Origin: Rahnella sikkimica
GTDB taxonomy: Bacteria; Pseudomonadota; Gammaproteobacteria; Enterobacterales; Enterobacteriaceae
Direction of reading: 5' to 3'
DNA length: 64,000 nt
Assembly (NCBI RefSeq): GCF_002951615.1
Contig: NZ_CP019065.1
Span: 1 to 64,000 of the forward strand
Shown here: positions 1 through 7,906 of the stretch, piece after piece
Layout: every line of letters begins with the position of its first letter
Position numbering within the stretch: the first letter of the stretch is position 1
Notes under the pieces: model-generated
What the model was told of the DNA's origin: nothing
The model's input: the letters and a program-made list of their open reading frames with translations, nothing else
The model's database searches: none
Translations under genes and position numbers: made by a program

Positions 1-526
1 GCGGAACATATACAGCATTTCCTGGCCGCGTTCCTCCAATCCAGTTTTGGCTGATACGTACGTTCCCTGGCTCTTTTTGGGCCCCCTTACACCAGCCAAC
101 AGAATTTTATGAGCTTCAGTTAGTAACCGTACTGATACTGGTAAACCCGTGGGAGACTGGATCTGCTGTCTAACATATTTGTATGCCTGCAAATAGTTCG
201 TTACTCTCTTCAACATCATTGGCATTTGCCACTGATAACCCGGCTTCATTATCGAAGACATCTGTTAGGGTTGCCTGAGTGCCCTCTATTTGCGAAGTGA
301 GGAGTGCTTCTCTGCGTATCGCGCTATAAATCAGCCATTCTCCGGACGCAACCAGGCCTGACATCCCGTCCAACTTGGCCAATGCCAATTCAGCTTTATT
401 GTTAAGGTCACGATAGGATTCAGGTTCAAGGTCGGGCCTCGCTGGAGGCAACGCTGCAGGTATAAATGAGTGTACCTCCTCATTATGGCTTTCAGTGACT
501 ACGTAACTGCCTGTAACTCTATTCAT
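1..526 (-). pseudogene. Fic-family protein, N-terminal part, two frameshifts, cut by window edge
   Basis: Residues 1-118 from the ATG at 526 match the Fic N-terminal region (pattern TSQIEGTQATLTDVF). The frame then stops at about 170. Conceptual translation continues in a second frame (AYKYVRQQIQSPTGLPVSVR) and then a third (SQNWIGGTRPGNAVYVP), the usual continuation before the catalytic Fic core, which lies beyond the window. The breaks fall near 205 (an AGAGAG stretch, one base extra) and near 87 (a run of five G that should be six). Together they restore the original phase. Fic proteins transfer AMP or similar groups to target proteins. It could be a real pseudogene or an intact gene with sequencing indels. 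Three evenly spaced operators lie upstream. Confidence 0.75.
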
Positions 527-604
527 TAAAGATTCCTTTAATAGCGCCGCATCTAATTAAAGATTTCTTTAATAACATTATTGTGGATTAAAAACATCTT
601 TAAT
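525..604. promoter_or_regulatory. Three 18-bp inverted repeats at exact 31-bp spacing
   Basis: Three near-identical palindromes, consensus ATTAAAGATTyCTTTAAT, lie at 525-542, 556-573 and 587-604. The third reads ATTAAAAACATCTTTAAT. Start-to-start spacing is 31 bp both times, about three helical turns, so all three sites face the same side of the DNA. The first overlaps the Fic start codon. This is a textbook arrangement for cooperative repressor binding, probably autoregulation of the Fic gene, whose relatives often carry a C-terminal winged helix. Confidence 0.75.
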
Positions 605-811
605 TATCCCTATGCGTTTAGCATCAAGGGTTAAAACTGACATAGGGACATATACTCCCTATGTCCAAGGCTTTCCCTGAGAAATTTTTCGTCCTCGTCT
701 TTCTTACTCATTTAAGAAATACAGATTAACGTCAGAATAATTAAAGTTCTGCCCTCTTGCTAGTCGCCCCTCTGACCTTAAAACAATCTGCCCTTAAAAA
801 CCTCCTCTAAT

Positions 812-944
812 ATTTCGCATGCGAAATGTGTATTATATATTATCGGTATTGATATTTTATTTTTAATGTAATATAATTAGCCATATAGAGATACGGAAGG
901 CCGTATCTCTGCCCGGCGTAACGCCAGTCTCACAGGAGATATCA
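812..944 (+). promoter_or_regulatory. Leading-region promoter/leader cassette, copy 1
   Basis: The cassette contains, in order: the 16-bp palindrome ATTTCGCATGCGAAAT (812-827); TATC-N6-GATA (841-854); a sigma-70 promoter TTGATA (849-854), 17 bp, TATAAT (872-877); a leader hairpin with a perfect 9-bp stem GAGATACGG/CCGTATCTC and AAGG loop (888-909); a second hairpin GGCG-TAA-CGCC (915-925); and an AGGAG ribosome site before the ATG at 945. It drives the radC-like gene. Confidence 0.85.
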
Positions 945-1414
945 ATGCATCTCGTCAATACAGTTACAAACACATTTGAATCTGACACCACGATCATCGA
1001 AATGGCTAAACAGATACTCCAAGGCCGCATGAAGGTTCTGGATGTGACTTTCAATTCCAGTCAGTCTGTTAAAGATTTTCTGTCTTTGGATTTAGCCGCA
1101 GAGGAGAGAGAAGTTTTTGCGGTCCTATTCCTTAATACTCAAAACAAGCTGATCGAATATCGTCGGATGTTTTTTGGTTCCGTGAAAAGCGTCGATGTTT
1201 ATCCGAGGGAGATTATTCGTGCAGCAATGACGTTGAATGCCAGTGCGTTCATCCTTTCTCATAATCACCCTTCAGGTTATTCAGAGCCAAGCGAAGAAGA
1301 TCGTCGCGTAACGGCTCTAATTGAAAAGGTCGCGGCAATGCTGGGTTGAGTTACTTGATCATATCGTCGTCGTACGGAACTACGGTTTCTTTTGCTGAGC
1401 GTGGTTGGCTTTAA
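945..1414 (+). pseudogene. RadC/JAB-family protein, 3' end frameshifted
   Basis: The first 134 residues are a plasmid RadC-like protein. The metal-binding JAB1/MPN signature SHNHPSGYSEPSEEDRRVT is intact at about residues 105-123. The frame then stops, but the expected tail is still readable in other phases: VELLDHIVV near 1345-1370, then VSFAERGWL with a stop at 1414. Two single-base shifts are needed to join them. The missing tail is about 20 residues. The molecular role of plasmid RadC-like proteins is not established. A cassette promoter and an AGGAG ribosome site lie directly upstream. Confidence 0.8.
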
Positions 1415-1523
1415 TTTTAATTTTGCCGCCCTTGTGGCGGCTTTAGGAGTGTTAAATGGAAATGCAGGCAGTTTACGAAGTCACCCCCTGCACTCTTAGA
1501 AAGAGTGTCTTTTACCTGTTTCG

Positions 1524-1730
1524 TTGGGCTGGGTTGCACCAAATAAAACAGAGCTCTCTTTTGTGTTAACCCAGGCAGGCATGAGTATCCAGGAATTTGC
1601 ATTACTTATGGATGTTGATCAGAACTACGCTAAGAGCTGGCTGGAAACAGACCATAAGGTGCCTTACGCGCTCTGGTCAGTGCTTTGTGTTTGCGCTGGT
1701 TATGGACAAATTTGGAGATGGAAGAGTTAG
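1524..1730 (+). CDS. Small helix-turn-helix-like protein
   Basis: A 68-residue open frame from a TTG. The stretch SIQEFALLMDVDQNYAKSWL followed by VPYALWSVLCVCAGYG looks like a Cro/Xre-type DNA-binding domain followed by a hydrophobic helix. No ribosome site fits the TTG. A stronger start (AGGAG, then ATG at 1456) lies in another phase and runs only about 37 codons, so a frameshift may separate the two parts. A GCCGCC/GGCGGC hairpin precedes that site at about 1423-1442. The palindrome of cassette 2 begins two bases after the stop. No function is assigned. Confidence 0.45.
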   Translation: MGWVAPNKTELSFVLTQAGMSIQEFALLMDVDQNYAKSWLETDHKVPYALWSVLCVCAGYGQIWRWKS

Positions 1731-1732
1731 AG

Positions 1733-1870
1733 ATTTCGCATGCGAAATCATGCGTGTTATTTTAATTATCTATATTGATAATTAGATGTAATGTGAGTTA
1801 TAATACTCACACAGCGACGGAAGGCCGGAGCTGTACCTAGGCGAATACGCCATACTCAAAGGAGCAATTC
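1733..1870 (+). promoter_or_regulatory. Leading-region promoter/leader cassette, copy 2
   Basis: 16-bp palindrome at 1733-1748. An extended inverted repeat AATTATC-N6-GATAATT (1764-1783) overlaps the -35 TTGATA (1775-1780), followed by 18 bp and TATAAT (1799-1804). The leader stem is ACAGC-ga-CGG, loop AAGG, CCG-ga-GCTGT, keeping the pairing of the other copies with different bases. A GGCG/CGCC hairpin and CTCAAAGGAG precede the ATG at 1871. Confidence 0.85.
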
Positions 1871-2938
1871 ATGTCTCAGTCTTTGCAAGAACGTAAAGTA
1901 AGAATCTTATCAACACGCCCTGAGCTTTCAGCTTATCTCATTGATATTCCTTCTGATATCGCTGCGCGCGCTTTTCACAATGTATCGTTCTCCCCAGAAC
2001 AACGTGGCTTAGAAATACAGGTGGAATATGCCTCACGCATTACAGAACAGAAAACCCGTATTACGTTAGAGATTGAAAATGCGATCGCCCGTAATGCGGT
2101 GATCCAGGCAGATTGGCCAGAACAGCTGGAGGAGTGGTTCGAGACTTACCGGCAGCGCATGAAGGTTTTGTTTATGGGCTACTTGGCGACCATGTCTACC
2201 TGTGCAAGCCCTATGATTACAGGCCCTGCCCGTTTCCCTGTAGAGCGTCAGCGTAAACGTAATGCTTCAGCCGATAATAAGTACGCGGCCGTTACTGCTT
2301 ATACGACACATTCCCCTAATCGTTTCCTGAAGCGAGTCATGCCTTTTGGCAATGGCGTTGCTATCGCCTCTAATGCTCCGAACGCCAACGAGCTGCTCAT
2401 CAGTAAGTTGAATGACCGTATTAAGCTTCAGGAAACTATGAAGGCAGCCAACAAAATTGTCGGAAAGGTTTATAAGAAAGGGTCTCCTGCAGGGGTATCT
2501 GCCGAAATGAGAGATCGTTGCGCGCAGCAGTTGGTAGACGAGCTTGCCATCCCATTAGATGAAGCACTGTCCATGCTTAAGTCATCCGATTATTCCGCAA
2601 AAATCATCGCGTTCTGGCCCTATCAGCTTTCAAACAATAATCAAGAAATCCGCCGGCTCGAACAGCGGGTGAAGGACGTAGAGCGTTTGCAGCAGGCTGC
2701 CCCCGAAATTGCTCAGGTATTGGGAAACGGCATCGAGATACGCAAAAGTGATGACGGCAAAATCGAGATCCATTTTGGATACAAGCCAGATGCAGAAGTA
2801 CGCGACTTTTTGTGTAAGAAGGCTTTCAAGTTTTCCCGCTATCGTAACAATACGTGGGTTCGTCGCATCAGCGTCAATGCAGTTGCGGTATTTACTCGGG
2901 AAGTTAAGCCTATGCTTGAAAACTTACCTCAAAAATAA
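1871..2938 (+). CDS. Conserved leading-region protein of unknown function
   Basis: 355 residues, strong ribosome site (CAAAGGAG) and a dedicated cassette promoter. Residues about 175-270 (MKAANKIVGK ... LSNNNQEIRRLEQRVKDVERL) form a segment I associate with many phage and plasmid proteins of unknown function. It ends in a short charged coiled coil. The C-terminus (FKFSRYRNNTWVRR) resembles the small closing domain seen in such proteins. No catalytic motif is recognisable. Position and promoter suggest early expression in the recipient. I do not assign a function. Confidence 0.75.
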   Translation: MSQSLQERKVRILSTRPELSAYLIDIPSDIAARAFHNVSFSPEQRGLEIQVEYASRITEQKTRITLEIENAIARNAVIQADWPEQLEEWFETYRQRMKVLFMGYLATMSTCASPMITGPARFPVERQRKRNASADNKYAAVTAYTTHSPNRFLKRVMPFGNGVAIASNAPNANELLISKLNDRIKLQETMKAANKIVGKVYKKGSPAGVSAEMRDRCAQQLVDELAIPLDEALSMLKSSDYSAKIIAFWPYQLSNNNQEIRRLEQRVKDVERLQQAAPEIAQVLGNGIEIRKSDDGKIEIHFGYKPDAEVRDFLCKKAFKFSRYRNNTWVRRISVNAVAVFTREVKPMLENLPQK

Positions 2939-2939
2939 A

Positions 2940-3038
2940 ATATCGGTGTTGATATCTAAAGATTGAAATGTTAACTTAAGTATTCAGGTGGGCGGCCACC
3001 TGAATACTCAGGCATACGCCAGGCTCAAAGGAGAAATC
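2940..3038 (+). promoter_or_regulatory. Leading-region promoter/leader cassette, copy 3 (degenerate)
   Basis: ATATC-N6-GATAT (2940-2955) overlaps TTGATA (2949-2954). The -10 region is weak (TAACTT near 2972). The leader stem is the longest of the set, ATTCAGGTGG/CCACCTGAAT with a GCGG loop, followed by the GGC-ata-GCC hairpin and CTCAAAGGAG. This copy has no 16-bp palindrome upstream. The nearest one lies 118 bp downstream, just before parA. Confidence 0.7.
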
Positions 3039-3131
3039 ATGATAATCGAAAAAATATCCCTGCTTCTACGCACTAAATTCTCTCTAACTCGATTCGCGCT
3101 GTGTTCTTTTTCTGTTCACGGCGATATCTAG
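3039..3131 (+). CDS. 30-residue ORF behind cassette 3
   Basis: An ATG ideally placed behind the conserved CTCAAAGGAG site opens 30 codons (MIIEKISLLLRTKFSLTRFA ...). It could be a real small protein, a leader peptide for parA, or the stub of a deleted gene, since recombination between repeated cassettes would remove genes. It resembles nothing I know. Confidence 0.4.
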   Translation: MIIEKISLLLRTKFSLTRFALCSFSVHGDI

Positions 3132-3155
3132 CTACGCCATCCAATCACACTACAT

Positions 3156-3171
3156 ATTTCGCATGCGAAAT
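3156..3171. promoter_or_regulatory. 16-bp palindrome upstream of parA
   Basis: A perfect copy of ATTTCGCATGCGAAAT ending 17 bp before the parA ATG. Here it is not followed by a TTGATA/TATAAT promoter, so it is better placed as a ParB-type centromere site or as an operator between an upstream promoter and parA. Confidence 0.75.
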
Positions 3172-3188
3172 TTCAAAAGGAAGTAACG

Positions 3189-4067
3189 ATGAGCATCAAT
3201 CAGGCTTCTGCGCTCGGTAAAGTTATCGTTGTTGGTAATCAGAAAGGTGGCGTAGTTAAATCACAATCGTCTAACGAGATCTCTTATAACCTCCAGCAGT
3301 CAGGCTTTAAAACTCTTTGTATCGATATGGACTGGACCGCCGGCTTTACCGAGCGCACTTTTCCAGAAGGAATGCCGTTAGAAATAGAGCGTGAACCTTT
3401 CAAGCATGAGTTCACACCGGGCGGCGCCCACACGCATCAACTGTTTTTCATAAATACTGACGTTCAGCCCATTGTTTTGGCTGATGGCCGCCATTTTATA
3501 GGTACCACCTATGAGTTGAACGAGATCAACTATCGCCCGACTGATTGCATCTTCGATTTCAAAGATCGCGTTGAAGCGCTTCGGGAAAAATATGATTTCA
3601 TCGTTATCGATTCTAACCCGTCGTATTCAAACGTAATGATAGCGAGCCATCTTGTGGCCGATTATTTGATCATCCCAACGTTGCTTGAGAAGTCATCACG
3701 AAATGGCGTGGCCAAGCAGCTGGCTTACATGCAGAAAATCAAAAAGAACTACAACCCGCGGCTGTCATTCCTCGGCGTATACGTTACTCAAGCTGTGGTG
3801 TCGAATTACAAGAAAGAGTTGCTTGAGGGACGGTTCACCGCAGTAGATACCGAAAACCTCCGGATGCTGTTTGAGATCCTTCAAAACAGTGGATACGACG
3901 ATTCAAAAGTATTGGCGTATATCTCTTACGTAGCTACCACAGCAAAAGAAGCGATAGAGCTGGGTCTGACGTTTAAAGAGTACTCGCCTAACTCGTTACC
4001 GGCTAAACAGTATGACGAACTGACTCATAAGCTGGTGAAGCTGATCCAGGAGGCTGACCGTGGCTAA
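3189..4067 (+). CDS. parA: ParA-family partition ATPase
   Basis: 292 residues, no N-terminal helix-turn-helix extension. A deviant Walker A lies at about residues 18-27 (KGGVVKSQSS, keeping the signature lysine in KGG). The Walker A' region is DMDWTAGFTE, without the common DPQ, and Walker B is VIDSNPSYSN. P1/F-type ParA proteins also vary at the residue before the second lysine (KGGVSK, KGGVYK), so activity is plausible. ParA binds DNA non-specifically and pulls the ParB-centromere complex. The start has AAGGAAG upstream and the 16-bp palindrome 17 bp away. The stop overlaps the GTG of parB. Confidence 0.9.
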   Translation: MSINQASALGKVIVVGNQKGGVVKSQSSNEISYNLQQSGFKTLCIDMDWTAGFTERTFPEGMPLEIEREPFKHEFTPGGAHTHQLFFINTDVQPIVLADGRHFIGTTYELNEINYRPTDCIFDFKDRVEALREKYDFIVIDSNPSYSNVMIASHLVADYLIIPTLLEKSSRNGVAKQLAYMQKIKKNYNPRLSFLGVYVTQAVVSNYKKELLEGRFTAVDTENLRMLFEILQNSGYDDSKVLAYISYVATTAKEAIELGLTFKEYSPNSLPAKQYDELTHKLVKLIQEADRG

Positions 4068-5175
4068 GAATTTCAAGCAGCAAATTGCCGCGCGCAATAA
4101 ACAAGGTGCTCAACAACCCTCGGTACCTGGCGTTCAGGAAAACCTGATCCAGCGAGAAACCGCGGCCGCTCCCGCAGCTGCAGGCGGCGGACATAACTTA
4201 CTGTCAGATATCGCACGTCCTGAACTGATTGCCGGTGGCCAGATAGTACGGGTGCGTTTAAGCGAAGTGTATGCAACGGAGCAGGTGCGTCCAGATGAGG
4301 ATTTCGAAGAGTCGACGTTAGAAGGACTTTCAGACACTTTCTCTGAAGTCGGTATTCTCACCCCTCCTCGGGCTTTTCCGCGCGATAAGGACGGATACCG
4401 CATTTGGTTAGGGGAAACACGTGTCCGGGCAGCACGACGCCGCGGGGATGAGTTCATCGATCTTTATGTAGGCACGCCCCCAGATGATGACAAAAAACGA
4501 CTGCTTGGGCAGCTGATTGAAAACTTACACCAGTCAGGATTAAAGCCACTGGCTACAGCTAACTCAATGCTCAAATTGAAAAATGACTGGGGTATGACTG
4601 GGGAACAGATAGCTAAGTCACTCGGTAAACCGACGGCATTTGTAAGTAAACACATGCGCTTGTGCGATGCGCCGGCGGTGATCACCTCTCTGCTGAAAGA
4701 CAAGATCACTGCTGATGTAGATTTAGTTTATACACTTTGCCAAATCTACGACGCGGCGCCTGAGGAAGCATCTCGTTTAGCGACTATCGCCAGACAGGAA
4801 AAGCTAACGCGTTCGCAGGCGAAATCAGTTCTGGATGGGATTAAGGGCCGTAAACCTAAACAGGCCCCTAAGACAAAAGAAAAACCGCAGTTAACAGACG
4901 ATCTGAAACAGGATGGCGAGCAGCACGAGCCTGATAACGAAACCTTAACAGGCAATGCGCAAACTTCTGCCGATCTGCATCAAGCTGATGTTGTCGTACC
5001 ATCAAGCGATGTTCGTGAGGGGTTGCCAAAAGTAATGGTTACCTTAGGTCAGGAGCATGGCCATATTCTCCTGAAAGTGCCTGCAGAAAGCGACATGATT
5101 TGGGTTCAATTTCCATCCGGTGAAAGATGCGTTGAAGCGATTTCTTTGATTGTCCGGGGAGTGAAGGAAGCATGA
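4060..5175 (+). CDS. parB: ParB-family centromere-binding protein
   Basis: 371 residues from a GTG that overlaps the parA stop by 8 bp, preceded by a GGAGG ribosome site. The ParB/Spo0J N-terminal domain lies at about 60-160 (IWLGETRVRAARRRGDEF, LIENLHQSGLKPL). A helix-turn-helix follows at about 165-205 (MTGEQIAKSLGKPTAFVSKH), then a charged linker and a C-terminal domain. It binds a parS-like site. The best candidate is the 16-bp palindrome that brackets this operon at 3156 and 5950. Its stop overlaps the next gene (ATGA), so translation is probably coupled. Confidence 0.9.
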   Translation: MAKNFKQQIAARNKQGAQQPSVPGVQENLIQRETAAAPAAAGGGHNLLSDIARPELIAGGQIVRVRLSEVYATEQVRPDEDFEESTLEGLSDTFSEVGILTPPRAFPRDKDGYRIWLGETRVRAARRRGDEFIDLYVGTPPDDDKKRLLGQLIENLHQSGLKPLATANSMLKLKNDWGMTGEQIAKSLGKPTAFVSKHMRLCDAPAVITSLLKDKITADVDLVYTLCQIYDAAPEEASRLATIARQEKLTRSQAKSVLDGIKGRKPKQAPKTKEKPQLTDDLKQDGEQHEPDNETLTGNAQTSADLHQADVVVPSSDVREGLPKVMVTLGQEHGHILLKVPAESDMIWVQFPSGERCVEAISLIVRGVKEA

Positions 5176-5615
5176 CTATGAAAATAACCCCGTTTACTCA
5201 AATGTCGGGCGCTTTCCGCGCCCGAATCGTCAAAACCTGGCACATCTCATCCGAGCATAGCCCGGCTGAAGCAGCTGCACGCCTTAATGACATCGCGGTG
5301 GATAATGGCTTTGTCCGCCGGTTGAAGCCTGTGCCAGGAACAGCATTGGCAGAATGGGGGAAGTCAGGAGTTACTCCTCTATGGGCCGCACTCGCCGCGC
5401 TCGTGTTACTTTTGCAAAATGGGTGGCGTCCTGTCGCCGATGAGGAATGGGCTGGTTTTGCTGCACTTTATATTCAGCTTTGTAAATCTAAAGAACTTAC
5501 TGCTTTGCTTGAAGGCCTGCCGGCGTCCATCGATCGGCCGTTGGCAACTGGATGGATATGTGCGGCCATTGAAGAAGATGAGCGCTACCGCTTAACTAAG
5601 AAGGTGGCTCCATGA
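5172..5615 (+). CDS. Unknown protein, third gene of the parAB operon
   Basis: 147 residues starting in the ATGA that ends parB. It contains one hydrophobic helix at about residues 74-89 (LWAALAALVLLLQNGW) and is otherwise a mixed, tryptophan-containing protein. Coupling at both ends (ATGA with parB and with the next gene) indicates a role tied to partitioning or to regulation of this operon. I do not recognise the family. Confidence 0.7.
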   Translation: MTMKITPFTQMSGAFRARIVKTWHISSEHSPAEAAARLNDIAVDNGFVRRLKPVPGTALAEWGKSGVTPLWAALAALVLLLQNGWRPVADEEWAGFAALYIQLCKSKELTALLEGLPASIDRPLATGWICAAIEEDERYRLTKKVAP

Positions 5616-5932
5616 CGTTCATGCAGTTGGAAAAAATCTTGTTGGAGACGGGTAGAAAAAGTGATGGTCGAGCTCTGATTGCATACCTTCTGGACTCCTA
5701 TGATGCAGGAGTTACTGATACCGAAGCGGACTCAGTTGAAGCAGAAACCGGCCTGAAAAAAACCAACATCTCTGCAGTGGCTAAAAAATTAAGCGAAGCC
5801 AAAGTGATTGAGATCCTGTATTTAGATACCAGCGTCGAGGGCTCGACGCTGTCTGTTCTAAGGAACGGTCGCTGGTCAAAACCATTCTATCGGCTAACCC
5901 CGCAAATTTTATCGTTGTATCGCCGTGCCTGA
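5612..5932 (+). CDS. Possible winged-helix protein, fourth gene of the parAB operon
   Basis: 106 residues, start overlapping the previous stop (ATGA). The layout LIAYLLDSYDAG ... ETGLKKTNISAVAKKLSEAKVIEILYLD resembles a winged-helix domain: a helix-turn-helix with a recognition helix, then a strand pair. A DNA-binding regulator is therefore plausible, and it is one candidate to bind the nearby 16-bp palindrome, the other being ParB. This is inference from pattern only. A palindrome copy lies 18 bp after the stop, between this gene and convergent umuC. Confidence 0.65.
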   Translation: MTFMQLEKILLETGRKSDGRALIAYLLDSYDAGVTDTEADSVEAETGLKKTNISAVAKKLSEAKVIEILYLDTSVEGSTLSVLRNGRWSKPFYRLTPQILSLYRRA

Positions 5933-5949
5933 AGTAATGATGGGACCAG

Positions 5950-5965
5950 ATTTCGCATGCGAAAT
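5950..5965. promoter_or_regulatory. 16-bp palindrome downstream of the parAB operon
   Basis: A perfect ATTTCGCATGCGAAAT in the short gap between the convergent ends of the parAB operon and umuC. There is no promoter here to control, which favours a centromere-like (parS) role over a simple operator role. Confidence 0.75.
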
Positions 5966-5969
5966 CTGT

Positions 5970-7235
5970 CTACCCTATTTTTGCTTTCGGAAGCTCGTCC
6001 CATCTTGTTGTGTATGCGGGTGATAGCATCTCTCTTCTCATTTGCCACGCAGGTTCAATTCCCTGGCCTGCGAACCATATTCTCCCAAGCCCTTCCTGAT
6101 TGATTTTATCCACGACCGACATTAATGCCTCACTGCCTGGACGTGGGGATTGGTCATCGAAGAGAGATAGCTGTGCCAACCGCGTAGGAGAAAAGTCATT
6201 AAGCATGACGCCGGCTTTGGCGTAGCGAAATCCAGGCTTCCAGATTCTGTCAATGATGCGCTGGGCTGCAGCTATTATGTCGCGTGAGTCTTGCGTTGCT
6301 GTGAGAAGTTTCTCTGTGCCGGATAGACTACTTTGTGGCTCATTCGCAAAAGGTGACGTTCGCATAAATACAGAAACATGCCGGCAAAACTGTTTCTCCT
6401 GGCGAAGCTTTTCTCCGGCTCGCTCGGCATATCGACAAATAGCCTGCCTCATTTCATGCTCTTCTGATATTCGTTGGCCAAAACTACGGCTGCAGATAAT
6501 TTGCTGCTTCGCAGGAACCATCTCTTCCATTGGTATGCAGCTTTCTCCTCTCAGTTCCCTGACAGTGCGCTCCATCACCACGCCAAAATTTTTCTTTATA
6601 AAGCGGATATCTGTGTCAGCCAGCTGCAGTGCCGTTTCAATCCCCATGACGTTAAGTTTGGCTGTTAACCTCCTGCCGATCCCCCATATTTCACCTATGG
6701 GTTGGAGTGCGAGTAACTTACGTATCCGAATGGGGTCAGTAAGGGCCACAACTCCTTTCGTTGCGGGCCATCTTTTGGAAGCATACTGGCAAGTTTTAGC
6801 TAAGGTTTTCGAGGGTGCTATGCCCACTCCAACCATTAACCCCGTATGTCTGAATACTTCGTTACGAACATGATGACCAAAGCTGTCAAAAGATTGAACG
6901 GCATCGATGCCCGTTACGTCGAGCCAGCTCTCGTCAATAGAGTAAACGCTTGATCTTAATGCCAAGGATTCTAAAACCGTATGCACGCGCGCACTTAAAC
7001 TCGCGTAAAGAGCATAATTTGAACTAAAAACTGCAATATTATGTTTTTTAATATGCGGCTTTAGCTCAAAATAGGGCATTCCCATAGGGATTCCTAAGTT
7101 TTTAAGCTCTTTCGACCTGGCTATAACGCAACCATCATTATTTGACAAAATTGCTATAGGTCTACCGCGTAAATCAGGCCGAAAAAGGCTTTGGCAAGAA
7201 GCGTAAAACGAATTGCAATCTGCTAATGCAAACAT
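5970..7235 (-). CDS. umuC: UmuC-type Y-family DNA polymerase (Pol V subunit)
   Basis: 421 residues, full length for UmuC/MucB/ImpB. The N-terminus ALADCNSFYASCQSLFRPDL carries the first catalytic aspartate. YSIDESWLDV near residue 100 is the second catalytic motif (SIDE). The helix-hairpin-helix and little-finger regions follow, then the C-terminal segment. It performs error-prone translesion synthesis with UmuD'. The start lies 4 bp after the umuD stop, so the two form one operon controlled by the LexA box at 7675. It is one of only two leading-region genes, with umuD, read against the cassette-driven genes. Confidence 0.95.
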   Translation of the reverse strand: MFALADCNSFYASCQSLFRPDLRGRPIAILSNNDGCVIARSKELKNLGIPMGMPYFELKPHIKKHNIAVFSSNYALYASLSARVHTVLESLALRSSVYSIDESWLDVTGIDAVQSFDSFGHHVRNEVFRHTGLMVGVGIAPSKTLAKTCQYASKRWPATKGVVALTDPIRIRKLLALQPIGEIWGIGRRLTAKLNVMGIETALQLADTDIRFIKKNFGVVMERTVRELRGESCIPMEEMVPAKQQIICSRSFGQRISEEHEMRQAICRYAERAGEKLRQEKQFCRHVSVFMRTSPFANEPQSSLSGTEKLLTATQDSRDIIAAAQRIIDRIWKPGFRYAKAGVMLNDFSPTRLAQLSLFDDQSPRPGSEALMSVVDKINQEGLGRIWFAGQGIEPAWQMRREMLSPAYTTRWDELPKAKIG

Positions 7236-7239
7236 TGTC

Positions 7240-7656
7240 TTACCCGCGAGTGCTGTGAATTATGTACGTTACAACGCCAAATATCTCCAAGCTGTCCGGA
7301 TTAACAAACATTGTTGCATAATCGGGATTCATAGCCTCTAAAGCCAGGCGGGGGTGTGTGCATAATCGTTTAACCGTAAACTCACCATCGATGGCCGCCA
7401 CAACAACATCACCATGTCTCGCAGTCTCCGCTCTATCAACAACCAGTAAATCCCCACTACTTATTCCTGCCAAAATCATGGATTCGCCTTCTGCACGAAT
7501 GTAATAACTGGCACTTGGGTGTTTGATGCAGTATTGAGTTAAATCAAGCTCTTGCTCAACAAAATCTGCAGCAGGACTAGGGAATCCACAAGGGCAACTA
7601 TCTAAAAATAGAGGGATTTTCGATGGTATTTCATTGCTTACTGTGAATATTTTCAT
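7240..7656 (-). CDS. umuD: UmuD-type SOS protease/polymerase subunit
   Basis: 138 residues. The autocleavage site Cys-Gly is visible in SCPCGFPSPA (about residues 22-25), with the catalytic serine in GESMILAG and the lysine in GEFTVKRL. This is the complete S24 peptidase layout. RecA-stimulated self-cleavage gives UmuD', which joins UmuC as the mutagenic polymerase. It is the first gene of umuDC, with a LexA box 19-38 bp upstream of the start codon. Confidence 0.95.
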   Translation of the reverse strand: MKIFTVSNEIPSKIPLFLDSCPCGFPSPAADFVEQELDLTQYCIKHPSASYYIRAEGESMILAGISSGDLLVVDRAETARHGDVVVAAIDGEFTVKRLCTHPRLALEAMNPDYATMFVNPDSLEIFGVVTYIIHSTRG

Positions 7657-7674
7657 TATTGCACCAAAAAAAAC

Positions 7675-7694
7675 TACTGATTATATATACAGTA
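7675..7694 (-). promoter_or_regulatory. LexA (SOS) box of umuDC
   Basis: TACTGATTATATATACAGTA has CTG and CAG separated by exactly 10 bp, with AT-rich centre and outer TA/TA, matching the LexA consensus at every key position. It sits just upstream of umuD, so the operon is SOS-induced. Confidence 0.93.
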
Positions 7695-7805
7695 TTATGG
7701 TGTCGGATATTCCTAGATAGCAAGTCTGAGGACGGAGGTTTTTTTATTAGTCTGTTTTACATAAAGAAATAAATACTACAAATTTTGGGTAATTGGGCGT
7801 CCTGT

Positions 7806-7882
7806 CGGCTGTCGTGAACAGAGCCAGCCGAGCTGTCTCTGCCCCTGCGGGCTTTGCCCGCGGGCTTCCATCCTGACGCAAC
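7806..7882. repeat. 77-bp direct repeat, first copy
   Basis: From CGGCTGTCGTGAACAGAGCC to CATCCTGACGCAAC this segment is nearly identical to 15981-16056. It contains a CCTGCGGGC/GCCCGCGGG-type hairpin. Neither copy is coding. It directly precedes the larger structured repeat at 7907 and is part of what I read as a single-strand initiation or ssDNA promoter region. Confidence 0.75.
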
Positions 7883-7906
7883 ACCTTTAGCTCAAATGAC
7901 CGCTCG

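Noticed and set aside
6253..6873. 206-residue plus-strand frame inside umuC
   Set aside because: Antisense shadow of a clear UmuC coding sequence.
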